From Gordius sp. MW1 (taxonomy: Eukaryota; Nematomorpha; Gordioida; Gordea; Gordiidae), in assembly GCA_964036665.1 (NCBI GenBank), contig OZ038528.1, positions 13,770,501-13,834,500 on the forward strand: a stretch of 64,000 nucleotides of DNA, read 5' to 3'. A program made the translations under genes and the position numbers. Positions 24,601 to 36,600 of this stretch are shown in pieces; position 1 is the first letter of the stretch, and each line of letters opens with the position of its first letter. Below the pieces are notes generated by a model. It made no database searches. It was not told the origin of the DNA and was given only the letters and a program-made list of their open reading frames with translations.

Positions 24601-27600
24601 TCTAACCCAAAAACTAGTTAAATTGCATAGCAATTAAAAGTAAACAACTTTTATTTATGTTTATTATATAACATTGGTCAGCAGCCAGCGGACGGCCAAA
24701 AAGTCATAATAGCAATGGTAGAAACAGGAACAATCATAATAGTCAAAAAAAACGAAAAAAATAATTTCGATTCACATTTTGGCCAATGGTCATTTTTTTC
24801 ATTGGTCAGCAGCCAGCGGACGGCCAAAATTTCTTATTATCAATGATAGTAACAAGAACAATCATAAGAGTCAAAAAAACTCCGGGATCTAACCCCAAAA
24901 CTAGTTAAATTGCATAGCAATTAAAAAGTAAACAACTTTTATTTATGTTTTTTATATAACTAGTTAAATTGCATAGCATTAAAAGTAAACAACTTTTATC
25001 TATGTTTATTATATAATAGATAATTTAACAAATCTTATATATAACACACCGAGGGAGATAGAGATGAGGGGTGGGGCACCTCTTTCTCATGCATTAATTT
25101 AAAAAAGCGATAACCTAATATACCCAATGCAAATAGATAGGGAGGGTAACGGACGGACAACGGACGGACGACGGACAACCAAAAAACGAGCCCATAAATT
25201 GCATAGCAATTAAAAGCCATAGAGCAGAAAACCTCGTTAAGTTTGTAAAATTTTTAGTGTTTTTTAATAGAATGGACACAAGTGGGGGGGGGGGGGGGGA
25301 GTCCATACCATCTTGCTCAAAAATGGTCTCTGAGATTTTATAAAAGACTATGTTGCTAACATAAGCTATCGTCAATAAAAATATATATATGAAATGAGTG
25401 TCCTGTAAATTAGTAGTTTCCTCAACTAATAATTTAAATCGAAAGAAACAGAATGTGACATTTGAGATGCTGCTATGCAACCATATCATATTTGAATTAA
25501 AAAAAGAGAAAATATTTGTTTGTATTTAATAAAATAATATGACCCTTCCATCATTATATTGGCATTCTCAGGCATTGCCTTTCTAAACGATGTAAAATAA
25601 CTTTAGAAATAGCTTAAAATGTTTCTTCTAAGATTTGAAAATATTTTTACATAATTGGATATACTTTGTTCTTCGATGTAATCTATGCAACTGCGAACGA
25701 AAGTGGGCAAAGGGACTCCGTCGTCGTGACAATCGTATTTAAGAGCTTCTTCCAAAGGTAACCGAAAAAAATTGGCCGGTAGGGCTGTGTACGGTTTGCC
25801 GCCTATATGTAATTATGAAATTTGTAATTCATTAATAAACTGTGTTTCATAATTTAATAAAGAAACACCATTTACGAAAAGAATTCTCTTCATAAGGTGT
25901 AAATTCCCAGGAAAAATAGGGGAAATAATTAAAGAGTTCAAAGGAAAGTGGAATAAAAATTTGAATTAATAAATAACACTAGTCAACAAATAATGGTCTT
26001 GTGTAAATAATCATGAAACGGTCAACACATTTCGATTTTGTGGTGAACACAAATATGTTTTACGTTTTTTTCCTATGCGTCAAGTTTTTTAGATATTTTG
26101 ATTATAAGTTGCGAAAATGACCGTTTTTGACCCTTTTCGATGCTCAATAGAGCGATATTGAATGGCTAAAAAAAATTTTTTAAACCTCTAAGTCAGGGAT
26201 AGGCAACGCGGCGCCCGCGATCGATTTTTAATGCGCTATTTTAACGATGAATGGGAACATCTATATTGTTTCGCTGATTACAAAGGGAAGTGTATTTGTT
26301 TGTTGTGTAATAATAGTGTTGCGATTCCCAAGAAAAGTAATATTGAACGACATTTCAAGACCGTTCATACAAATTTTGATAGTGATTATCCAATAAACTC
26401 TGAAATTAGAAGAAAAGAAATTATTTCTTTAAAATCTTCAAGAACTAACCAACAAAGTTTTTTTACTAAACCAATGCAACAACATAAAGCAGCAACGATC
26501 GCGTCATATAAAATATCCCATTTGCTAGCTAAGAATAAAAAACCATTTACAGGTGGAGAATTAGTGAAAGAAGCCATGTTAGAAGCCGATTCACTTTTTG
26601 AAGAATTTAAAAATAAAAAGGAAATATTTTCAGCTATAAACACGTTGCAATTATCAGCACGAACTGTTACTAGAAGAATTGAAGTAATTGCGGAGAATTT
26701 GGAGGCAGAATTAGCAAATGATATGGAAAATTGTAATTTCTTTTCGCTATAGATGGATGAATCGACAGACGTGACAAATATATCACAATTAGCAATTTGC
26801 GTGAAGATGGTATTCTCTGATTTTACGACAAAAGAAGAATTCCTTAAAGTTCTGCCATTAAAGGGGAGCACCAGAGGAGAAGATATCTTTTCTACTTTTA
26901 AAAAGTATATAACAGATGTAAAATTACTTGTACAAAAGTTATCGTCAATTACAACAGACGGGGCACCAGCGATGACTGGTAAGAAAAAAGGATTTATTGC
27001 CTTATGTAGACAGGATTCCTTATTCCCGAAATTTATTTCTTATCATTGCCTCATACATCAGGAAATGTTATGCGCAAAAACAATCGGTTTTCAACACGTA
27101 TTTACGATAGTAACAAAAATTATTAATTCCATAAGATCGGGAGCTATGCAACACAGATTGTTTAAATTACTTTTAGAAGATGAGGACGTTCAGTTCACAG
27201 ATCTTCTTTTACATACTGAAGTGAGGTGGCTGAGCAGAGGTAAAATACTTGAGCGGTTTATCATGCTTTTGCCACAAATAAAGGAATTTATTGCATCAAG
27301 AGGCGAATTTTACGAGCAATTAGAAAATAAGGATTGGCTAATCGACCTCGGATTTCTGACAGATATAACGGCAAAGTTGAATGAATTAAATTTAAAAATA
27401 CAAGGGAAAAATCAGCATATCGCTGACATGATTAGTGCAGTAAATGCATTCAAATGCAAGTTAGTGTTGTTGAAATCCCATCTATTGAAAAAATCATTAT
27501 CACATTTCCCAAATATAAAATCTACTGTTGAGAGTTTAAATTTGAATAATGAAAATTATACTGCTACATCATATTTAGAAATTATAGATAAGCTAATAGA

Positions 27601-30600
27601 AGAGTTTTCTTCTAGATTTGAAGATTTTGCAGCATTAGAACCCGTTCTAAGATTTTTTATAAATCCATTCAATGTTACTGAGGATGATGTCCTTGAAATA
27701 GTTTCAGTGTATTTCGAGCTTCATAATATCGAAGACCTAGAATTAGAAATAATAAACTTGCAAAGTGATATTATTATAAAAGCGCATAGTAATGATAAAA
27801 CGTTTTGGAACTTAGTCGATGAAAATAAGTATCCTATTTTAAAGAAATGTGCGCTAAAAATTTATTCATATTGTGCAACAACATACAATTGCGAGTCTTT
27901 GTTCTCAAATATGAAATATTTGAAATCAAAATACCGAACAAAGCTTACTGACTCACATTTAGATAATTGTTTAAGGACCGGGAACTCTAAATATATCCCC
28001 AATTATAAGAAATTAGCTGAAAATATGGACACCCAAGTTTCACACTGAATTATATGTAACATTATGTATCATTATGTATGACACCAACAAAATAAAGTTA
28101 TAAAAAATCTGTTTTTTAAATGCCTATTTATACCTGTTGATCATTTGTAAAATATGCGCCCTCGGTAATTTTCAAATTTAGTATTGCGCCCTTAAGGACA
28201 AACAGGTTGCCGACCCCTGCTCTAAGTGGTAGAACCAACTTAGGGTAAATCATTGAAAAATGATTTTTTCCCCTATTATTTTTACTTTTTCCAATATATC
28301 GAATTTCAATTAGTCCCTAGGGCGAAGCGGCATCCTTTGAGCCTCCCTCCCTCCCTCTCTATCTAATTGGGTTTATAACACTATACTCTTGGTGCATGTA
28401 AGTGATTGATGGATGATGTGGGGGTGTGTAAGAGTAGTGGCGTTATACGAGCCATTCTCTAGCATAAGTTTTCACGATATAACATCTATTTTGGTAGGTC
28501 TAAGTAGTACTTAATACCCTAGCATCCTTTATTGTAAGAGCGCTTATTAAAAGGTGGTGTCACCAAAATTAACAGGGATATCAACTATTTAAAAATCATT
28601 TTAAAAAATGGGGAACATATGATTTTAAGGAAACAAATACTACTAAGGCCTCAATATTATAATTAAACAGGTTGGGTCATTGCTGTAAATTTATACAGTC
28701 TCCTAAGAATCTTCTGTATAAAAAATGTTGAGTATTGTTTAATCAAGACATAAAATAATTACTTTTTAAAATGGATATTATTAAAACTTAAGGTACCATA
28801 TTTAAGGTTTAAAAAGTTTCTATAGTGCATTCCTTTTAACCAGTTTTATTTAAAAAAGGAGATAAGTTACAATATATAATAATAAATTTAATCACATAGA
28901 AAAAAACAGTTAAACTTTTAAAGCTGTGTGAGCTTAGGAATCTTTGACATTGATTCAATTATATTTGTTATATTAATTTGAAGTCATTTTCTAGATTAAT
29001 TAACAAAAATCACAACTTTCAGGAGGTATGATTTGTTCTGATGAATTTTAAGATAGAATTGATCATTATATTTTAATTTATAACTATACAAACCTAAGTA
29101 TAAAGTTGTTATTCTAAAAATAAAACTAAAATAAATTCTACAAAAAAGCTAAGATAATGTCAAAATTTATTGTATAAAATAAACTGTTTTTTAAGTATAA
29201 GGTTTAAACGTGAATACTTGTATAATTTTACCAAAGTACTCAACAGTGGCTTAAAAAGTGAATAATAATTTTAAAATAGAAGATCAAACATGGCTATTTA
29301 TTTAAGTACAATAATCTTTTAATCTAAATTTTATAGATACATAAATATTCGATTAAATAAAATATCATTCTTATTAAAAATTTATTTCGGCCTGGGTGTA
29401 GCCAGGTTTTGGATTAAGGGGGGGGGGGGCGAAACGTTTAAAAGTTCAATTAGAGGGGGCAAAACATAACTTTTCTTAATTTTTTAAAGTTTTTGCAATG
29501 AAATTTTTTTGTCGTTGTAAATTGGAGGGAGGGGGCAGTTGCACCCCCCCCCCTGGCTACGCCCATTATTTGGGTATAGGTATGCAAATATATTAAATAA
29601 AATTTGGATTTGCGTAATTAATGGTATAGTAAGAATTCGAGGTCTGCATGGGCCGAAATTTTAGGTTTAGGCCCGGCCCATACCCGCAAAAACATTATTT
29701 TTTTGGCCCGCACCCGGCCCGCAAAAAAATCCCAAAAATTGCGCCGCTCAGGCCCGCACGAGTAAAAACAAGTCTAAAGTTGTTTAAAAATTATTTATTT
29801 GTACAAAAACTATGTTGTAGTGTTCATGATATATTTTTCTATAGCATATAAAATAGATTTTAATTAAAGCTAAAAGACTATCTATTTTATCAGGCAATAA
29901 TTTCGTTCTATTCTGTTCTATAAGGCGACTTGCCTTACTGAATGTGCTTTCACTCGTAGCACTGTTGGCTGGAATTGACAAAAACTACGCCTCTGGATTT
30001 TGAATCGAATCGAATATTTTTGGTATTCGATTCGGATTCAAAAATTTTTTTTAAAAAAATATTCGATTCGAGATTCGTCGAATATTAAAATGAAGATTCA
30101 AATTCGATTCAAAAATTTATTAAGTTTTTTTAATTTTTAAAAAAACATTAAAAAGGCTACTAGATTTTTAATTTGCATATACATTTGAAAATTGATTTAA
30201 AAAATATTTTAAAAAATACACACATTGAAAATAAAAATATTAAAGGCGAACAAAAAACTATGGCGATATGTGTAAGACAATCAAGAACCGTTTTTAGCCA
30301 ACTTTAAAGACAAATTAATATCTTCCTAACACTTATTTCCTTAAACGATTGTTGTGTTTGGTCAATAAATTAGTTCCAGTTATTTTCGCACGGGGTAAAT
30401 GATCCAGGTATAGAGAGAAGATTTTTTGTCAATTTTTGGATGGCTGGAATACGACATTGATTCGATTTCCACAATGTAAAGGCTCAAAATTGGAAGCTAC
30501 ACGTCGTTTGTGCGAAAATGTCTCCAATGGAGACTTCGCCCTGTCGCTCTTAATAGACGATCCAGTGTTGATACCTCGCTAGTTGATACAAAATTCGGGC

Positions 30601-33600
30601 TGAACTCTTAAGCAGCTTACAAGTCATTTCTCTACAGGGTGTGCCATGTACTAGTGATAAACACTCAAATTTTGAGCCTTATATCGACGACACTTGCTAG
30701 AGGTCTGCAGGGGGGGCCGGCCCAAGCCCGGCCCGCGGGCTGGGCCGGACCTGAAAATGAGCACTAAAAAAAGTGCGGGCCGGGCTTGGGCTTTGATAAG
30801 TGAAAAAATTTAAATATATTAAACTCTATACCAGGGGTCGGCAACCTTAAGGGCGCAATACTAAATTTGAAAATTACCGAGGGCGCATATTTTACAAATG
30901 ATCAACAGGTATAAATAGGCATTTAAAAAACAGATTTTTTATAACTTTATTTTGTTGGTGTCATACATAATGATACATAATGTTACATATAATTCAGTGT
31001 GAAACTTGGGTGTCCATATTTTCAGCTAATTTCTTATAATTGGGGATATATTTAGAGTTCCCGGTCCTTAAACAATTATCTAAATGTGAGTCAGTAAGCT
31101 TTGTTCGGTATTTGATTTCAAATATTTCATATTTGAGAACAAAGACTCCCAATTGTATGTTGTTGCACAATATGAATAAATTTTAGCGCACATTTCTTTA
31201 AAATAGGATACTTATTTTCATCGACTAAGTTCCAAAACGTTTTATCATTACTATGCGCTTTTAAAATAATATCACTTTGCAAGTTTATTATTTCTAATTC
31301 TAGGTCTTCGATACTATGAAGCTCGAAATACACTGAAACTATTTCAAGGACATCATCTTCAGTAACATTGAATGGATTTAGAAAAAATCTTAGAACGGGT
31401 TCTAATGCTGCAAAATCTTCAAATCTAGAAGAAAACTCTTCTATTAGCTTATCTATAATTTCTAAATATGATGTAGCAGTATAATTTTCATTATTCAAAT
31501 TTAAACTCTCAACAGTAGATTTTATATTTGGGAAATGTGATAATGATTTTTTCAATAGATGGGATTTCAACAACACTAACTTGCATTTGAATGCAATTAC
31601 TGCACTAATCATGTCAGCGATATGCTGATTTTTCCCTTGTATTTTTAAATTTAATTCATTCAACTTTGCCGTTATATCTGTCAGAAATCCGAGGTCGATT
31701 AGCCAATCCTTATTTTCTAATTGCTCGTAAAATTCGCCTCTTGATGCAATAAATTCCTTTATTTGTGGCAAAAGCATGATAAACCGCTCAAGTATTTTAC
31801 CTCTGCTCAGCCACCTCACTTCAGTATGTAAAAGAAGATCTGTGAACTGAACGTCCTCATCTTCTAAAAGTAATTTAAACAATCTGTGTTGCATAGCTCC
31901 CGATCTTATGGAATTAATAATTTTTGTTACTATCGTAAATACGTGTTGAAAACCGATTGTTTTTGCGCATAACATTTCCTGATGTATGAGGCAATGATAA
32001 GAAATAAATTTAGGGAATAAGGAATCCTGTCTACATAAGGCAATAAATCCTTTTTTCTTACCAGTCATCGCTGGTGCCCCGTCTGTTGTAATTGACGATA
32101 ACTTTTGTACAGGTAATTTTACATCTGTTATATACTTTTTAAAAGTAGAAAAGATATCTTCTCCTCTGGTGCTTCCCTTTAATGGCAGAACTTTAAGGAA
32201 TTCTCCTTTTGTCGTAAAATCAGAGAATACCATCTTCACGCAAATTGCTAATTGTGATATATTTATCACGTCTGTCGATTCATCCATCTGTAGCGAAAAG
32301 AAATTACAATTTTCCATATCATTTGCTAATTCTGCCTCCAAATTCTCCGCAATTACTTCAATTCTTCTAGTAACAGTTCGTGCTGATAATTGCAACGTGT
32401 TTATAGCTGAAACTATTTCCTTTTTATTTTTAAAACATGGCTTCTTTCACTAATTCTCCATCTGTAAATGGTTTTTTATTCTTAGCTAGCAAATGGGATA
32501 TTTTATATGACGCGATCGTTGCTGCTTTATGTTGTTGCATTGGTTTAGTAAAAAAACTTTGTTGGTTAGTTCTTGAAGATTTTAAAGAAATAATTTTTTT
32601 TCTTCCAATTTCAGAGTTTATTAAATAATCACTATCAAAATTTGTATGAACGGTCTTGAAATGTCGTTCAATATTACTTTTCTTGGGAATCGCAACACTT
32701 TTATTACACAACAAACAAATACACTTCCCTTTGTAATCAGCGAAACAATATAGATGTTCCCATTCATCGTTAAAATAATATGTTCTTTTTCTTTTACATA
32801 TACCCATGAAGAGTTTTGAAAGAAAAAAATTATTTCGGATTACTTGGCAGTTTTAAATGCACGGTCTACGCGTGGTCTATTCGAAATACGATCACACACA
32901 AACAAAAAACACGTGCGTGTTATTAGATACGCTCATATCATACATTTACATTAGTTCAGCGAGGGCGCATTAAAAATCGATCGCGGGCGCCATGGCGCCC
33001 GCGGGCGCCGCGTTGCCTATCCCTGCTCTATACTATCATTATAGTATTGACACAAAAAAATACATTTATTATCTTGATGATAAAAAATTTATTTTTTCTA
33101 ACAAAAATTTGCTATTTAAACAGTATTATTTTGAGGGAAAATTTAATATTATATTTTTCGCTAATTAAGTAAATTAATTAAATGGATAGAAGGTAGTGTT
33201 TGTTTTTAACTTCATTGTTTATTATCACTTCTGTGCAAATCGTAATATGTGCATTTCGTAATACAGGCAAGAATTGCTTATGCGCATGCGCAGTTATAAC
33301 CCTCCGCGTTTGGTAAGTTTTCTAATATTATTATCTTTTATTTTGTAAATATTATTATCGTTTATTTTGTAAATTTAATGTAATCTAGGCAAAATGTAAT
33401 ATAGGCAAGGGTTAGGGTTAGATTTAGTGATTTATTTGATAATATGTATTACTTATTACTAGAGATGGGCATTTTCCCGGGAATTTTAATTGAGGGAATA
33501 TTCCCGGGAAAATACGGGAATCTAGGGGAAAATACGGGAATTTAGGGGAAAAAACGGGAATTTAGGGGAATTAATGGGGAGAATAAACAAGTCAATTAAA

Positions 33601-36600
33601 AAATAAATAAAAAAACATGCTAATATACAAAACGAAATGCTAATTAAGTTTATTTGTCCAATAATATACAATATTCTATCACAAATTAACATCACATTAA
33701 AAATTGTCAATATCTGAACTTTGACTATCGTCATTAAGTGAGGAAATCGATTCATCAGAGGAAGATAATGATAGCGTTATTGGTTTTAAACTGACAGAAT
33801 CCTCCAAGTGCATATTGTGTCTTATCGAAACTAGTTTCTTGACCTTGTCATTTTTCATCCTATTTCGTGATTTAGAATGCACATATCCAAACGTAGACCA
33901 TATTCTTTCCGTAGAAGCATTAGTGGCAGGAATCGAAAAAAGCTTTACAGCAACTTCTGACAAGGGTTGATTCGTGCATAACCCTTTCCACCACGTCAAG
34001 GGTGAAGTGTAGCTTGCACTATCCCATATAAGGCTTTCGGCAAATAATCCGTCTTTTGCGCGGAATTCTGCCAAATTGGCAATAACTTTGGCTACATTTA
34101 GATCCGCGCCTTGAGAAATTTAATACCCTGAAAGGCTTGGCCAATTTCTTTACTCGTCAGATGAAGTCCACAATACCGTGGATCAAGCAAATTTGCCGCC
34201 ATATGAGAATGCTTACAGCAAAACGCCTTTCTTTTGCTAATGTATTTTTTAATCAAGGCTGTATCGGTTTGGCTAAATTCCTTGCTAGAGATCTCATTAA
34301 AATGAGTTTTTATGTTATAAAAGGCTTCGGGCACATCCGACAATAAGCCATTGTCACTTTTAATGGAAGTTATTTTCGTCAAAATGACATCTAAAAAATA
34401 GTCAATTTTTTAACTCTCTCCCAAAAGACATCATTGTCAAGCAAATTTAAACGTTTTCTGCGATCCACAAATGTATCCATTAAAGCTAATTCTTGAAGAA
34501 TGTCTTTATTTATCAAAAAACTTTTAAGCATTATCACATTACCACCCCATCTTGTTGGACAGGGGATTTTTAAGGTTACTGATCTGTTTTTCTTTAAAAG
34601 TTGCCGACAAAATTGTATTAAATTTTATGTATTTACTAATTTGTTTAACTTTTCCTGTTAAAGTTTGGATAATGGTAACTTTGTTGCAAATGTCTTTAAT
34701 TAACAAATTCAGGCCGTGTGCTGCACAGCCAAAGCACTCAATTAAAGGAAATTCAGATTTAACTATTTCCCAAGCCTTCTTCATATTTTTTGCATTGCCC
34801 GTTACAATTGCAATAAACTTTTGAACACCATTTTCTTGCATCACTTTAAGAAATTCACTAGATATATACTGACCAGTGTGGGCATTCGACCCTGTATCAA
34901 TAGATTTTAAAAAATTGGTTTGGGTGTCATTATAATAAAATTAATTATGGACTCTCCCCTAATGTTTGTCCATCCATCGCTGACCAATGTAAAATTAGAT
35001 CCTAATTCTAATTTTTCATGTATAATTGTTGTTTATTAATTTAAAAAAGCCTTCCAATAATAATTCTCAGTTATATTAAACGGACAGTTGGACATATAGA
35101 TAGCCAGGGCAAGCTTTTCATTTAACTTTTCTTGTTGCACTGGAGTCATGCTATCGAAGTACTGATTAATATTTAATGTAGATTGTTTTGAAGTAATTAA
35201 ATTTGATGTTAACACAGGTGTTTTTTCAGTGGGGTGTTTGTCTTCTAACACTGCAGAAATTGAAGATGATTCTGGGGAAATTGAAAAAACTTCAAATTCT
35301 AAGCATTTTTTTCCCTTGCATATTCTGGACATTTATGGATATGTGTAGACATTTTTGTTGTGTTAGGGAAGTTATATTTAAGATGGCAATAATTGCAGAT
35401 AGCAATAAAACCTTTATTGGAGGATATATGCCTAGAAAAATGTTTCCAGATATCAGATGGTTTTCTTGGTATTTTTTATGAAAGAAACTATTATAACAAT
35501 ATATTTAATAAAATACATAAGAATTTACTTGAGTTTACTGTGTGTGAAGTGGAATTGTAAAATGACAACTGACTAAATTGTAATGGTCCAAAAATCTAAA
35601 TACAACTTTGATTAAATTGCTTATAAGAATTTACTTGAGTTTACTGTGTGTGTAAAGTGGAATTGAAAAATGACAACTGACTAAATTCAAATGGTCCAAA
35701 AATCTGAATACAACTTTGATTAAATTGCTTATAAGAATTTACTTGAGTTTACTGTGTGTGTAAAGTGGAATTGAAAAATAACAACTGAAATTTCAAAGTT
35801 AAATATTAGTTTAATTTTAAATGTTTTTAAGTGTTAGAAAATAGTGTCAAGTAAAATAAGAACAGGCGGGAAAATGCAAAATATAGGTTACCACGAGGAA
35901 AATATAAAATTATATATGATTAAAATTAATTAACAAATTAAATAATTCCTAAATTTTATCTTAAAAGCATTAATTTTTTTAGGGGAATTTATCGTAGGGA
36001 AGATTCATTGTTCCCGCGGGAATATTTCCGGGAAATAACGGAAATATTCCCGGGAATATTCTCCCTAGTGCCATCTCTACTTATTACGAAATGCACATAT
36101 TGCAAAATGCACCAGATTCGTTTATTATTTCCCTCGCTTTTCAAATTCTTAGATTGCTTAATATTTGTTCCAAGATCTCATTGACGTTGTTTTAAGCTTT
36201 AAGGTAATTCATTAGAAAATTTTATTTTATAATTAATTAGTTTTAGCTACACTTCTCCTATTTATTACAAGCTTATAATATCAACATTGCTAATTAGCTT
36301 GCATTTTAATAAAGTAAATTATTATTACATATTATATAACAATTACTTAGCTCTAGCTTTGAATATATTTAATTAAATAGAATCTCCAAAAGTAAATAAT
36401 TCCGATGGCATAGAAAAGGTAATTATAAAAGTTTTTTTTATTTTTTAAAAAGTTTAAAAAAATCTTATATTTAAAATTTCCCTCGCTTTTTAAATTCTTA
36501 GATTGCTTAAAATTCGTTCAAGTATTTCATTGAAGTTTGTTGAAGCTTTAGGGTAGATCAAAAAAATTTTATTTTATAATAAATTAGTTTTAGCTATAAC

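Larger units (their letters stand above)
33460..36079 (-). mobile_element. hAT transposon with GGGAA subterminal repeats (level 5 of nest)
   Basis: Ends TAGAGATGGGC and GCCATCTCTA; exact duplication CTTATTAC at 33452-33459 and 36080-36087. Left subterminal region is a run of AATTTAGGGGAAAATACGGG units, right has CCGGGAATATTCCC-type repeats. Encodes a decayed transposase on the minus strand. Confidence 0.95.
33226..36120. mobile_element. MITE with GTGCATTTCGTAATA ends (level 4 of nest)
   Basis: About 267 bp of its own sequence. Inverted termini contain AATATGTGCATTTCGTAATA on the left and its complement on the right. Exact duplication TTTATTAT at 33218-33225 and 36121-36128. Internally CGCATGCGCAG and GGCAAGGGTTAGGGTTAGAT. 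No coding capacity. Interrupted by the hAT at 33460-36079. Confidence 0.8.

Noticed and set aside
22139..24637. Several overlapping open frames (for example ANGHFF repeats)
   Set aside because: They arise from the tandem units of the intron array, appear in more than one frame, and have no recognisable domain.
25115..25489. 124-codon minus-strand open frame next to the array
   Set aside because: It spans the G17 tract and array sequence, has low-complexity hydrophobic translation and no homology I can recognise.
25869..25893. Small ATG exon MKRILFVNG in correct phase before the RhoGAP exon, suggesting a FAM13-type gene starting here
   Set aside because: Exons at 39736-40119 give a clear RALBP1 N-terminus with the same phase, and the C-terminal coiled coils match RALBP1, not FAM13. 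It could still be an alternative start.
26386..26871. 161-codon minus-strand open frame
   Set aside because: Antisense shadow of the hAT transposase; the matching frame in copy 2 (32169-32628, plus) is likewise a shadow.
33386..33424. Interstitial telomere signal TTAGGGTTAGG
   Set aside because: Only two repeat units, and it recurs as part of a defined repeat core at two other places, so it is not a telomere remnant.
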